The notes beneath the pieces are model-generated. The model had not been told where the DNA came from. It searched no databases and saw nothing but the letters and a program-made list of their open reading frames with translations. Made by a program: the position numbers and the translations under genes. Of a stretch of DNA of 64,000 nt, positions 45,724 through 58,254 are shown piece after piece. Source of the DNA: Halichondria panicea (lineage: Eukaryota > Porifera > Demospongiae > Suberitida > Halichondriidae). The stretch covers positions 3,027,501 to 3,091,500 of the forward strand of contig NC_087387.1 of NCBI RefSeq assembly GCF_963675165.1. The letters are read 5' to 3'. Every line of letters starts with the position of its first letter. Within the stretch, counting starts at the first letter, position 1.

Positions 45724-48700
45724 ATGGCGAATGCTTTGTTTCCTTTCGGATCTGGCAAGGACCACAAGATTTTGGCGGGTGATGACCTACTATCTGATCC
45801 TTTGTATCTCTCACAGAGCATCAGTTACTTCGAGAAGTCTGTGTCATTTGTTCAGGTACATCTTTTTGTATACTCAATGTGCAAATTATACATACAATTA
45901 TTTAGATCACTTTACATTGTGTCCTCTCTCAAAAGTGGTGTCTGCACCGTATACTGGGTAATTTTCGTCGGTGCAAAGTTTCAGATGAACTGCCCATTAA
46001 TTTTAAGTATTTTGTATTTTAAATATTCGTACATAGTTACGTTGAACGCATTGCGGTAGAATAATTTCATTTTCGTATGATGCTCTACAATGCGAAATAT
46101 CCCCTATAATGATAATTATCGGATAAACATTGCTACTGCATTATATTAACTTAGTCACTTAACTCTACAGGTGAGTATCAATGGCTACATCGCCATGGGA
46201 AACGATTTCAGCAGCTACACCCCAGAACCACTGGCTAAAAATGCGCTCGTAGCTCCCTTCTTCAGTGACGTAGACACCCGAAAAGCTGGTTCGGTTTTCT
46301 ACAGAGAAGAGAAGGACCCTGTGTGGCTCAATAAGGCTGAGAAGGAGGTGGTTGAAGCTGGTCGTTCGAAATATTTCAAACCGACCATTTTGGTTATAGC
46401 TACTTGGGATAGTGTGGGTTATTACGACTCAAAGTCAGACAAAGTAAGAAAATTTACACCACAGTGAAATAATTATTATATCTATAATTATAGACGAATA
46501 CATTTCAAGCTGTGGTTGCCTCGAGTGGCAAGGAGACGCATGTTCTTTTGGGTTACTCTAGTATTTGTTGGAGCTCTCCTGATAACTTGAATGGAAAGAA
46601 CGGCCTACTGATGGGAAGTAACACATCAAAGCTCCCTATCCTCGGTGTGGGTGATGGACACGGATTAGAACATCGTGTCTGTGGGCAGAATGAAACAACC
46701 ATTTTGAATTTGCCTACTACGACTGGTAATTCTGGCAAGAAAGGCCTTTGGGTGTTCACCGTGTCTCAACCCGGTAAGTAATAACCAGTATAATTTTGCT
46801 CTCAAAATTATAGCAATAGATTATCCTGAAACAATAATTTTTTACACATGTATATAGTATCCATAATAATTATATCTCTCTCCTACCAATTGTTTGCTTA
46901 TTGTGTACGTATTGCATGCATGGGTAGTATCTGGTTTGCTTTCAGACAGCAGGGATGGTGGTGCTCCCGCGGCGGATGGCAATGGTAGTGCTGATCAGGA
47001 GAACGTTGGTCCTTCAGAGCCAGAATATAACTTTGCGGGAGATCATGATGATAGTCAGGATGATGTTACAACTCATCCCAAGCATCCCTTGGCTACACTG
47101 TTCAAAAAGATGTTTAAGAAACAATTTGGTCCAGAAGGAGGGAGTTGTGATCTTGGAGATGTAGGTGTGATGATTACAGTTCCAAAAGGTACTTACGGTA
47201 TGAAATTTATTGAAGTTTACAAGAAAGATAAATTGCAGGTGCCTCTTCGAAGCTATTTAAAGTGGAGGGACGTATCGCTTTTGGAGGGCCCTACTTTGTC
47301 GGTGAATTATACGAGCCTATCAGTCCTATCTACCTCATAGACGAAACTACTAAACCCGAAACATTTTCCAAAGCGATTTCAGTATGTCGTAATTGTTATA
47401 ATTAGACTATACTGGATTGATGCTTTGTTAATGCAGTTTGATGTTGAACACTCAGCCAAGCTAGAAACAGAAGAGGATTATAGAAATGTGGTGTTTGTTA
47501 GCTTTAGTCCACACCTTGGTGAAAACAACACCTATGCTGGCAGGATTATTGAGTCAGACCCTAATTCTCTTGCCACATTCCAAATCAGTGATCATGCCGG
47601 AAAACTAAATGTCAAAGAAATTAAGAGCTTACATTTCAGGCTTGCAAAGAAAATAAGAGTCTCAAAAAATGGTATGTGCAGCCAACGTGTGCAATAACCA
47701 TTGTTTTCATGAGCTGACTCCAGCTTTTTGTTGTTGCTTTCATGTTCTCTCCATTATTAGCACTTATAATTACGTATTCAGTTGATAGATCATAGATGGC
47801 ATAGCTAGATCTACCAAGAATGTCAGTGTGTGTTTTGCTTTATAATAGAATTTAAACTTCAAAAGGAGCTTCGCTGGGATCATGAGGGCAATCATGTATT
47901 GGTTGCTGGTAGTTTCAACAATTGGAAACCTGAACAAATCTTAGAAAAGCGGTATGTTTCTTCAATGTCCAAAAATGTACGCGTATATACCCTTTCCTCA
48001 GTGACAACGGCCAATTCTCAACATTCGTCGACTTGCCTGTTGGTACCCACGAGTACAAGTTCATTGTAGATGGAGAGTGGAAGCATGATCCTTTATTGGT
48101 AATGATGGCATGTGATGGCTTGTGGTGGAATAGAGAGCTTGAAAGAAATGTGTATATCACTTGGACTAGGTCATGTAATATGTACGTACGTATGTACGTG
48201 TCATTATATGCTATTTTTCCCTTAGCCGTCAATTCCTGATGGTAAGGAGGGAGTCAACAATGTGGTGGAGGTGACTGAGGCTAGCTATAAGATGCACAAC
48301 AATGACCTTACCATTGCAGAGATGAAAAGTAACTTTGTGCTGCATTTTTGTATGCTAAAATGTGACAATACTTATGAAAACAGGATTATTTCGTTTTGGA
48401 GCGAGCTTTTACAACACCAAGATAAAGAAGGGAATAGAGTTGCTGCCCTTCTCAGTGTTTACAGTCTATTCAGAGCATACTATTCATCGAACAGTAAGTT
48501 TGCACAAGCTCACTAGCAGATTAATTTCTCCAGCCAATTTACTACCTGTATGAGTATCAAGACTTGATGCATGTACTTGTGCTATATATACTCTTCATTA
48601 AAACAGAAAGCTCAAGACATGATCAAAAATGGGTTGCCAGATAAAGTCGAGCCAGGGCAGTGGAGCACTAACTCTGAGCTGTTATTCAAAAAGGAAGATA

Positions 48701-51285
48701 ACTCCGCTGGCCTCACCTGCAGCGCACTGACAGGCTGGGAGCTGGCACAGAGTCACATGCCACCAAAGGTAGGTGATTGAGATTCGATGCATAATTATAA
48801 TAAATAGTATGACACATTCCGCATTCAACTTAAGTAGTGGTTTTGGAACTCTGTAGGTACATAGTGCAGATTAACCTAAGCAATTTTGCACATTCCAAAA
48901 CCATTATATACCAAACTAATTGGGGCGAGCGAGCACCATCTACTGCTCTATGTTGACATTTTGTCTGTCCCATACCCGGAAGCCAAGTGATGAGCGTATT
49001 TTCTCAAAGGTATGGTATAATGGACCGACCTGATACTTGCTTTTAGCTTTTACCAACTTCTATGTGAGTTACGGGGCATGTGTCATTCAGTCACATGGTA
49101 ATGGATTTTGTGGCATGCAACGTTTACGAGTGTAAAAAACGTATAGTGGATCAGCAGAAGGGATATACAGTTATGACTCGAACTTGAAGGTAGTTTTGCG
49201 AGCAGACATGGGGAGGGGGGTACGTCAGGTCACTATTGCAGTGATTTCGTGGCACTGGGGAATGTAGTCACGTGCAAGATATTCGTTAATTAACCAAAGT
49301 CACATGTAGATAATCGCAGTTAACTAGCTCTTGCTTTGGGTCTCAGCTCTTTGTAACCGAGTTCCTTCGCAGCCAGGTATAGTGCAACACTAAATTATAG
49401 CCTTTTTATATTTTATAGAGTCAATATTATCCTTCTTTTCACATTCATTTTATGCTACTTATAATTGGCAAATTATGGCCCACTACAACACGTTCAAATC
49501 TGATTGGCATTGCCAACATTCCGGTAAGTGCCACGGAATTGCTGCAATAGTGACCACACGGTCCCTCTAGGGAAAATCGTGCTTGCGAGACTACATTGCA
49601 GAATCGTACGTACAAAATAATTATGTTAGCAGATCACTATTTGACTTCTCAAAAAAATAGCTACGGCTACCGCTTCACTTCCCAAAAAACTTTGATTTGG
49701 CGATTGATCTTGCCAAATTTTCCTGTGTTATAATAATTATGATTACCGTACACTACATTAAAACCATCCTTGGCCTCGGGGGAATAAGGACACTTGCTTA
49801 CTGCCTTAATACTAGTGTAATGGACAATATGACTATTACATATTCGTTGTATTTATCATTTAAATAGTAGGCTACACTTCCATCCTTCTGTTCAAGATCA
49901 TCTCTAGACATCAGACTTCTGTGATATTTAAATCCACAACCTTTGTTTCTATTAATTTAGTAACATCAAAATTTTTCCCGATAGGTTCTATCAGATTATA
50001 CACTAATTACCTCTTTCGTAACACTCTAATACTTTGCAATGTGCCCCAGGCATTTAGCACCACTGTTTGAGTGAGGTTTGTGTTTACTTACAGCGAAGGC
50101 TGTTGCAGTCTCTTCAGAATCGTGCATCATCTGTTCGCACGAAATGTCTAATGAGTTACCGTAGTTTCCCACTAAAGCTATTAATTATCTATCTGCCACA
50201 ATAATAGAAGAGCAGCAAAGTTTTTGCCAGAAAGCAGCAGCCTTTAATTGTAAGCTCTGGCCTCTTTGCAGATCCACACCTTTTTACGATAAATCAATCA
50301 TTCTTCTCTATATAGTGTGGATCAGACAACTCTCGTATGGTGGATATGTTTGTAATTTTGTTATGTAGAGTATTTATGAGTTTGTTTTTTAGCAAGGAAT
50401 CCAATGGGGTGTATGAAAATTGAGTTATGAAAGACAGAGGAGGTACGATATCCGCTAGGTACACCACACTACTTACTATTTCCAGGTCACACTGTTGTTA
50501 CACGTTCCAACAAGAGGAAAATTCAAGCAGCTAGCATTAATTTTATCACTATATAGCTTGTTCCTCAATGTAGTGAAACACAATGACATGCCATAAAAAT
50601 TAATCACGATTATTCACTCACTTACTCTGCATGCTCTATGCTAAAAAATTATGTGTGTGCATGACTACAGATATCCATAGATGAGCTGTTGGCAGTGACC
50701 AAGAAACTAGACATAAGAAGAAAAGCTGATCTAGAAAGCCCAAATTTCGGATACCCTACAATTAATAACACATTTCGGAAAGATGGGAACGCAGAACGAT
50801 CTATGAAGTGCACCTTCTCTGTCTCCGGTTTCAATAGAATGATTGGAACCGAGGTCCTCTTAGAACAGGAGTATGCTCCTAGTAAGTAGTAGTTACATTA
50901 ACTGCATATAACCCACTCCTTTTGTTTATTGTACCTGCCTTGTAGTGGATCCGTCATTCATCGAACGTCTCAGGACAACCATGATGAAGCTGTCCAACAA
51001 AGATCAAGTGTGTAACTTTGGGATAAGTATAGGAGTTACACACTACAACATGAACAAGATGAAGGAGTTGCATCCATTGGCAGGTTAGCCATAATTTGCA
51101 TAAGATTTTTGTTCTACATGCATTGATCAGTTAAATTGTCGACAGGTGAATCAAAAGATGCACTGATTAGCTTGATCAACAAGCTGCACTCATTCCTTGA
51201 AAAAAATTCTGTCAAGCTGCTAATCAACAACGATACAGTGAACAAAGCACTTAAAGATATAGGTCGTGGGGATTTGGCTATATAA
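45724..51285 (+). CDS. NIDO + ZU5-like + glycogen-binding (CBM48) multidomain protein
   Basis: Fourteen exons keep phase: 45724-45855, 46171-46443, 46494-46773, 46946-47188, 47239-47381, 47437-47671, 47849-47951, 48002-48098, 48226-48328, 48384-48493, 48607-48768, 50671-50881, 50946-51083 and 51146-51285, giving 789 residues. Residues 1-228 form a NIDO domain (LFPFGSGKDHKILAGDDLL, VSINGYIAMGNDFSSYT, VAPFFSDVDTRKAGSVFYRE, TNTFQAVVASS). An acidic linker follows, then a beta-rich ZU5-like region (VGVMITVPKGA, ISPIYLIDETT). Residues of about 436-535 are an AMPK-beta-type glycogen-binding module (VLVAGSFNNWKPEQ, FVDLPVGTHEYKFIVDG, EWKHDP, GVNNVVEV), keeping the two Trp, Lys and Asn that bind glucan. 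The last 250 residues are not recognised. No signal peptide is apparent, which is odd for a NIDO protein. One intron is only 50 nt. Confidence 0.8.
45946..46109. repeat. MITE in intron 1 of the NIDO gene
   Basis: ACCGTATACTGGGTAATTTTCG on the left and a partly matching inverted end (TGCGAAATATCCCCTATA). Interior words GTTGAACGCATTGCGGTAG and GATGCTCTACAAT match the PRIM1 intron element at 38397-38580. Confidence 0.7.
48769..50670. other. Large intron of the NIDO gene
   Basis: This 1.9-kb intron holds an inverted-repeat element (arms 49223-49255 and 49520-49552, GGTCACTATTGCAG on the left). At 50097-50225 is a fragment of the 310-bp interspersed repeat (GGCTGTTGCAGTCTCTTCAG, TGTTCGCACGAA). 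No extra exon was recognised. Confidence 0.6.
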
Positions 51286-52146
51286 AGTGGACAAGTTCTG
51301 AACAAGGATTAATGATAGGAACGAATAGATCTACATAGTTAGTAGTATAATAATTATGATTATAGGGATATACCATGTTGTGCAGTATAAGCTTATAGTC
51401 AGAAGTATTATAGAGTGTATGCTGATTGATTCTTTTAACGACGTCATGGATCTAGTCCATAATAGGTGCATGAATTTTGTTTGTTGATACCAAAACCAAA
51501 ATTAAAGATGGGTAACGACATTGTATAGCAACTACAACTCTCAGATAACAATCATTAACTTGAGCAAAAACAACTAGAACGGCCCTCCTGTCGCCAAAAT
51601 GCATTGGGTAGACAGCAATATAATTATGCCAAAAAGGTGCCACATTTATAACCATAATTATCTAGAAGACAGTGGGCTGTAACAAATTAAAATGACACTG
51701 ATGTAGATCTAGGTCTACACAAAAAAGACACAATCAGATCCCAGGTTGACAGAATGCAATAATTATAAGCTAGCTGTCTCGACAATCTCGTATATGCACT
51801 TAGTAATACCAGGAGTGCATGAATACCCATCCTTATAATTATTATTCAGGACTGTGTTACCCAAATGCATGGCATGGGGCAATGGAATTTCACCAGACTA
51901 CCAAACACAGTGACAATAACAATAAAAGCATTAGTATGGCAATAAATGCATCACATACACTATTGACAGAGATGTACCTCTTTCAACAAAAGCACACAGC
52001 TTAATGTTTTATTTTGTTATAGGGTAAAATAAAGTCGTCTTGTAACAACTTGTGTGTAAAGTTATACTTACCTCAAAATAATGCATAATTATAGAGCTAC
52101 AACTTTATATAACAACTGATACTATACGTAATTAAGTTTTAATGGG
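51286..52146. other. Intergenic spacer between convergent genes
   Basis: AT-rich, with no gene or repeat that I can support. It separates the 3' ends of the NIDO gene (plus) and DAZAP2-like copy A (minus). Confidence 0.6.
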
Positions 52147-53036
52147 TTAAAAGAATGTGGCACCCCCATCAGAACCAAGACCCCATTTGTCTTTCTTCTG
52201 TTGTGTCATGACAACGGGCTGGCCCTGAGCAGCTGCTACCTGAGCAGCAGTGGGGGCAACTCCAGGTGGGGGAGGCTGCATGGAGGATAGCACACAACAA
52301 ATTAAATTGTTCTTGGGTAAGTGATTGATGAGGCCTACAGAAAACCTCAGAATTGGGTTTAGTGCGATAGAATCGTAAGGAGTACTAGCTGGTACACATG
52401 GTTTTGATGGACTGCATGGATTATGTGGCTTACTGGGATACTGGCCTGTTTGCTTGGGTCAAATCTTGCCCCCTGTTCGTAGACTCCAGAAACCTTTTGC
52501 CCAGGCACTGCTGGTGGCTGGTAAACTGATGAAACTGGAGCAGCCACATCTGGGGTGACATTCACTGCAGGGACAACACACACAGGTGACGGTTGTACCT
52601 CCAACGTTTGTTAAAGGTTTTTTTGGTGTGCATATTCATGTATGCAAATTATGGAAAGCATTCACTAATTATAAAAAAGCAAAACTAATACTAAAGGCAG
52701 TTTTTTCCCCCCTGAAACTTATTGTGACCTACCATTTCCCCCTGTAGACACCTCCAAAACAGTGTCTATAATTACCAGAATTATAGCTGTATCAAATGGA
52801 TAATGTGTGCTAACAACATGACTTAGTGTATAGTGACAGTCAGCAAATAAGTAACTTAGTCAATGGAAATCTTGTCAATGCATATGCGTGTACACTAGCT
52901 CAAAGCGCATAGGTTGAGTGGCATTGCATACACAACATACTTGAAACCAGTGGTTGCTGCTGGTAAGGTGGTGGAGGATCTGTCTGCTGTGGATAGGCTG
53001 GCTGCTGTTGCGTGGGGTAAGCACTGCCAGACTCAC
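52147..53036 (-). CDS. DAZAP2-like proline-rich protein, copy A
   Basis: Minus-strand exons 53036-52941 (GESGSAYPTQQQPAYPQQT, DPPPPYQQQ), 52564-52434 (VAAPVSSVYQPPAVPGQKVS, GVYEQGARFDPSKQAS) and 52275-52147 (PPPPGVAPTAAQVAAAQGQ, VVMTQQKKDKWGLGSDGG ending ATFF) keep phase. The order GARF, then PPPPG.xPxAAQ, then QG.xVxxTQ and SDGG followed by an aromatic end is that of DAZAP2, a small adaptor with PY-type motifs that binds WW/ubiquitin-pathway proteins. The first coding exon (MPLFGKKK in the two sister genes) was not found upstream, where a nested transposon block sits at 53.3-54.0 kb. The gene may therefore have lost its start or use a remote one. Confidence 0.75.
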
Positions 53037-53274
53037 CTAGATAATCACAAGTTTGAGTGATACTTTATAGTCTATTCAACTCAAAAACTCCTTCATCTGT
53101 GTCATCAAGAGTTCTCTTGGTGTCACTTAATTACATGTACATGTAGGCTACGCATGCCAAAAAATACCTAGGTCATAGGTATTATTATGCTTAAAGTCAC
53201 TAGCCAGACTCACATCCACAAGAGAAGGGACTGGTGGATTTCCTATCGAAAGGGTGGTTGTCAGTTTTAAAAAT

Positions 53275-54025
53275 CGGTCGATGTTTACACAGTTTACCGT
53301 ATTTAAAAAGAGTCGATCTTTTATATTAACAGCAGTCGGAGTCGATGTTATAAATAGAGTTGATGTTATGAAATGGAGTTCACGTTATAAAAGAGTCGAC
53401 GTTAGTACAAAATAGTCGATGTTTACCAAATCCTTAATATTCTGTGTTTTGTAGTAAGCCAACTTTTACTAATATTCAATTTAACGGTAAACTGGAGAGT
53501 GTAGGTAGGGCAACACAGAGCAGGCTGGAACCCAGTTGACATTAGTTCGTTAAGGTCACTCATTGGGTTTCTCCAGCCTGCTTTGTGCAGCACCCCTCGG
53601 CTCCCCACTCTCCAGTTTACCATTAAATTGAATATTAAAGGTCGACTTACCACAAAACACAGAATACCCTATAAATGTTATGGTACCTATCAATGTGTCG
53701 CCCCACTCCCCCCCCGGCCCCGGGAGGGGTCAGGCTAACATGGGGAAACAGGTTATAAAAAGCAGTCTTTACTACGCAAAGCCAGGTCAAATCCCCCAGT
53801 ATGGGGCAAACATTTCAGGTCAAATTAGAGTCAAAATTCCCCCATATGTCCAGGGCCGGGGGGGGGGGGGGGGAGTAGTGGGGCAACACATTGATAGGTG
53901 CATTTAAACATCAACTCCTTTGTAACGTACATCGACTCATTTTATATAACATCGACTTTTTTATAACATCAGCTCCATTTTAAAACATCGACTCTTATAG
54001 TAAACATGGACTACTTTTTATACAG
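53275..54025. mobile_element. Nested transposon block: outer foldback element with two inserted MITEs
   Basis: Outer arms (53275-53430 and 53910-54025) carry many copies of GTCGATGTTATAAA-like words, inverted between the two sides. Inside, MITE 1 (53439-53665) has inverted ends ATTCTGTGTTTTGTAG and CCACAAAACACAGAAT, with a second mirrored block around GGTAAACTGGAGAGTG. MITE 2 (53685-53899) has inverted ends ACCTATCAATGTGT and ACACATTGATAGGT, followed by a C-rich tract on the left (about 53707-53721) and a G-run on the right (about 53859-53873). No transposase is present. Confidence 0.75.
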
Positions 54026-54779
54026 CATTTTTGACACAAACGGCAACCCATAAATAAGTAATGACAGATCATAGATATCGATTATGGACCGATGTCAGAT
54101 ACACAGTACAGGACAATTAACGTGCCTTTAGTTAGTAGTTGGTCCTGCAGGTCGCTCATAATTATTAATAAAATAACGCAACACTATGCTTCAATCTACA
54201 GTCCAGCTCTGTTAATGTTGTGTAGCTAGCCACCCCTTTGGGATTTAAATTCATTATAGGCACGCCCTAAAACAATATTATAATGTTGATTTAGATAAAC
54301 AATCATGATTATTACCATAAAATTATAGTAGTACCTTTACCACAAACTAATTGGATTTCCCCTAACGCTATTTTTTGCAATTTTGTTCAGAAGCAGCGAT
54401 ACAATCTCAAAGCCAGCTGTGCATTGAACTCGAGAAAAAGCTGCTCATGATACCGAGGCTAAATCTAGTACGAGAGCACTGACTTTTGCATGATTGTACT
54501 CCGATTCTGAGCAAAATTGGCGAAAATAAAATTTGAGCTCCCTGCAAAATAATAACTCTTTTTACAATTTTGTTTTGTATAATTATAATTATACATAATT
54601 TATGCAAAACCTAGTGTCACCCAAATCCAGTAAAGTTTTTCTGAACATAAAACATACAATGAAGATCTTATATAAACACAATTACAATGTCTTGAATAAA
54701 AGTAATTTGTTCGTCTGATCTACTTGTTCATTACAAAATTATGTGGATGAAAACCACACCAAAACATAATGACTGAAAC

Positions 54780-57700
54780 TTAAAAGAATGTGGCACCTCC
54801 ATCAGAACCGAGTCCCCATACGTCTTTCTTTTGTTGTGTCATGACAACGGACTGACCCTGAGCAGCTGCTGACTGAGCAGCGGTGGGAGCAACTCCAGGT
54901 GGGGGAGGCTGCACGGAGGAATTACATAGCATGACTACAAAGTAAGTCAGGGAGATCCTGGAGTTGAACTATAACTTATAAATCACAATCGAAAGAGTCA
55001 TGCATTTAAAACCAAGTATACGTCAGTAAGCGCTTTTCTAATGAACGCACCACAGGTGCTGATGCCTCGGTGGAGATGCCAAAGCTACTTTTATACACAC
55101 ATGATGAACATTTTTGCATTAATTAATTTTGCTGCATGCAAACTCAAAGAGTGCGTAATGATCGACCATGATTGTTGTTAAAAACGACCAATGCCAAAAG
55201 TTCAAGTCTAAAATTAATGGCTACATCAGCAGAGCTAGAGCCTTGCAGCTCTCTTCTCACTCTTGCAGCTAGCGTTCTAGTGCAGAGCTAACTACTAAGT
55301 AGAGTAGCAACACTCGGAAGCTTCGTTGTCAAATAAAAACCAAGAAGATTAAACTTACGTAGTTATACACCTGGCCTTTATTCGAGGTTGATCCTTGAGC
55401 AGCTGTAGTAGTCTACACACACACACTATCGTATACCTCGCTTGCGCATGTGCACCGAGGCATAATGAAAGCACCGCAGTTGCTGATGCCTCGGTGGATG
55501 TGTCGAAGTTACATAATACTATTGCACATGATATCATGATGAACATTTTTAGCTGCATACATGCATACAGGCTAATCACAAAGAGTTAGAAATTACTATT
55601 TTGGCTGCTTCTAGCAGTACAGCTAGCATAATTTGCAGTCTTTTTCTCACTCTTACTGCTAGTATAGTCGTATAGCCGGTACTTTTCGGGGGACAAAACA
55701 TTCGTGGTTGAGCAATATTTAGCAATTACTTTGTGAATAGGTAAAGGTAGGCAAGGTCGCTTCATTCGTAAATATTTGTGGTCTGAGCTCAACCACCAAA
55801 ACCACGAATATTTTGTACCCCGAAAATTACCAGCTATACGGTACTTTGTGCGAACTATTATTATGATGTTAAGAACAATTCTGAAGAGACTGCATCATAA
55901 CTGCAAGTAAAACTCGAGAAAGAAGCTTTCATTTTGGAAATCATTAAGAAATGTGGCTACCTATAGAAGATCTTATTATGCCTTGGTGTGCATGTGCAGT
56001 CGAGGTATATGGTGTGTTTGTGTGTGTGTCTGTCTGTCTGTGTAGACTGCTGCAGCTGCTCAAGGATCAATGAAGTGCAAGTAAGAAAACCTACAGGCTT
56101 CTAGTCATGGATTTTAATTCATGGAATAATGCTTGGTTCTCGAGTTATGCCTAGTTTTGCTTATTTGCAGCAAAACTTGTCCATGGAATGTTGCTATTCT
56201 ACTTAGCTCTGCACTAGAACAGTAGCTGCAAGAGTGAGAAGAGAGATGCAAGGCTCTAATGATGCAGTAGCCATTAATTTAGACTTTCGGTGGTTGCGCT
56301 AAGGGAAGTTCCACTGTATATATACATCATTATACATGGAGTATTACATTTACCGGGATACTGGTCGGTTTGTTTAGGTTAAATCTGGCTCCCTGTTCAT
56401 AGACCCCAGAAACTTGTTGCCCTTGCACTGCTGGTGGCTGGTAAACTGACGACACTGGAGCAGCCACATCTGGGGCGACATATACTGCAGGGACAACAGG
56501 GTATGAATAAACACAGGAGATTACAACTCTGTTAACAGAATGGTTGGTATATGCCACATGCTACTGAATGAATTGTGGAAAGTTACTATTGCAACCCACC
56601 AGTATATCGCTTGCCAATCATGCTTTTTGCTACTCAAAATGGTTACACGGAACGTGCGTTCATAAATTGACCGGAAAAGGGCGATATGTTTAATCTCTGC
56701 AGCATTTCATTACTAATGAAAGCACGTGCTGATGCTTCGGTGGAGATGCCAAAGCTACATAACATAAAGCTACTAATAGCATTTATTCAGTCATGATGAA
56801 CTTTAATTTTTGCAAAATTTTAATTTTGCTGCGTGCAAACTCAAAGAGTGGGTAATGATCGACCATGATGGTTGTTAAAAACGATCAATGCCAAAAGTTC
56901 AAGTCTAAAATTAATGGCTGCCATTAGCAGAGCCTTGCAGCTCTCTTCTCACTCTTGCAGCTAGCGTTTTAGTGCAGAGCTAACTACTAAGTAGAGTAGC
57001 AACACTCGGTAAACAAGTTTGGCTACGTGCTCTTCTAAAAAGGCTGCAATGGCATTCCACGTAAGCAAAACTAGGCATAACTCGAGAACGAAGCATTATT
57101 TTGCAAATCCACGAATTAAAATATGACTAGAAGCCTATAGAAACTCTTACTTGCACTTGATTCATCCTTGAGCAGCTGTAGCAGTCTACACAGACACACA
57201 CACACACAAACACTACCGTATACCTCGCTTGCGCATGCGCACCGAGGCATAATTAATCAATAAGACTTCTTACTGTAAAAGTATGTGTTGCTACAAAGGC
57301 GCCATTTTTTCCTTTATTTTTAAATGCTGACAGCTTGTACATTAATGGTACGAGCTGTAGGGTACAATATTAAATTTGACACACAAGAGTGAAGTATTCC
57401 ATACAAACTATGTAAACATACATGTAGTCGGTTGGGGCTGTTGCACATAGGGTGGTGGGGGGCCTCCATACTGTGGAGGGTAACCTTGTGTTGGGTACGC
57501 TGGTTGCTGAGTTGGGTAAGCTGGTTGCTGAGTCGGGTAAGCTGGTTGCTTGGGGTATCCAGCTCCAGAGCTACTCTTAACTGAATAGAAAAGGGATCTC
57601 ATCAATAGTACATGCATCACACACAGACATGCAGACACCATTAGTACAACCAGTAAGTTGTACATAGGATTGACAGTGCAGTTGTGTGTGTTTACATAGA

Positions 57701-57810
57701 TATAGGATATAGAGTAGTCATATCGCATATCGATCAGATACTCGAAAATGTGATTTATAATAATAAGTCTACGTACCTGTTGAGCTTTTTTTCTTTCCGA
57801 AGAGAGGCAT
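54780..57810 (-). CDS. DAZAP2-like proline-rich protein, copy B
   Basis: Four exons keep phase: 57810-57777 (MPLFGKKKSSTG), 57580-57422 (GYPKQPAYPTQQPAYPTQQ, GGPPPPYVQQPQP), 56484-56354 (VAAPVSSVYQPPAVQGQQ, SGVYEQGARFN) and 54908-54780 (PPPPGVAPTAAQSAAAQG, TQQKKDVWGLGSDGG ending ATFF), giving 150 residues. Length and layout resemble DAZAP2 (168 aa in mammals), with its tyrosine/proline repeats, PPPPY motif and conserved C-terminal box. The basic MPLFGKKK start is shared with copy C. Intron 3 carries copies of two repeat families and a MITE. The start is 445 bp from that of the Death-kelch gene on the other strand. Confidence 0.8.
55020..55320. repeat. Duplicated repeat block, unit 1
   Basis: Closely matches 56700-57010: GATGCCTCGGTGGAGATGCC, CAAACTCAAAGAGTG, TAATGATCGACCATGATTG, CTTCTCACTCTTGCAGC and GAGTAGCAACACTCGG occur in the same order. 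The two units flank exon 3 of DAZAP2-like copy B. Confidence 0.8.
55671..55842. repeat. MITE, TATAGCCGGTA family
   Basis: The left end TATAGCCGGTACTTTTCG pairs with the right end CGAAAATTACCAGCTATA, followed by mirrored ACATTCGTGGTTGAG and AACCACCAAAACCACG. It lies in intron 3 of DAZAP2-like copy B. Confidence 0.8.
56700..57010. repeat. Duplicated repeat block, unit 2
   Basis: Second copy of the block at 55020-55320, in the same orientation, about 1.7 kb away. Right of it (57010-57250) an inverted fragment of the 310-bp interspersed family ends at a GCGCATGCGCACCGAGGC motif. Confidence 0.8.
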
Positions 57811-58254
57811 CACTGAAAATTCTACTCTGATCTATATATATTTATAAGGCCTAGTGCAAATATGAGGTCTGGCTCGACCCAGAGATAAAGTAAGGAAATT
57901 ACTAAATTACTCTATTACTCTGCTCGACCAAAGCCAGATCTTTTATACAGTGCATAGATACTGTAATTTAAGTACAGTGGCAGTATACTCCGAGTATACA
58001 ACGCTAACACAGGACATGATGTAATGATATCAGAACTATAACTTACACGTGACTCTTTCCCTTATGATGCAACTTTTGAGGCGTGGCTTAAACCATTAAC
58101 TTTTTAGGGGCGTAGCTGGATGTATGCAGAAAAAAGAAGAAGTGTACACTGCACTGTGTGAAACAAGGTGACTTTCTGCAATTTTATCTAGTCTACCCAT
58201 CCATAGATACTAATTTATAGTAGGTCTACCTAACATATTTATCTTGTATCATAG
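57811..58254. promoter_or_regulatory. Divergent promoter interval (DAZAP2-like B / Death-kelch)
   Basis: Both start codons face away from this 444-bp interval, so it must hold both 5' leaders and probably both promoters. No TATA box or other defined element stands out. Confidence 0.5.
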
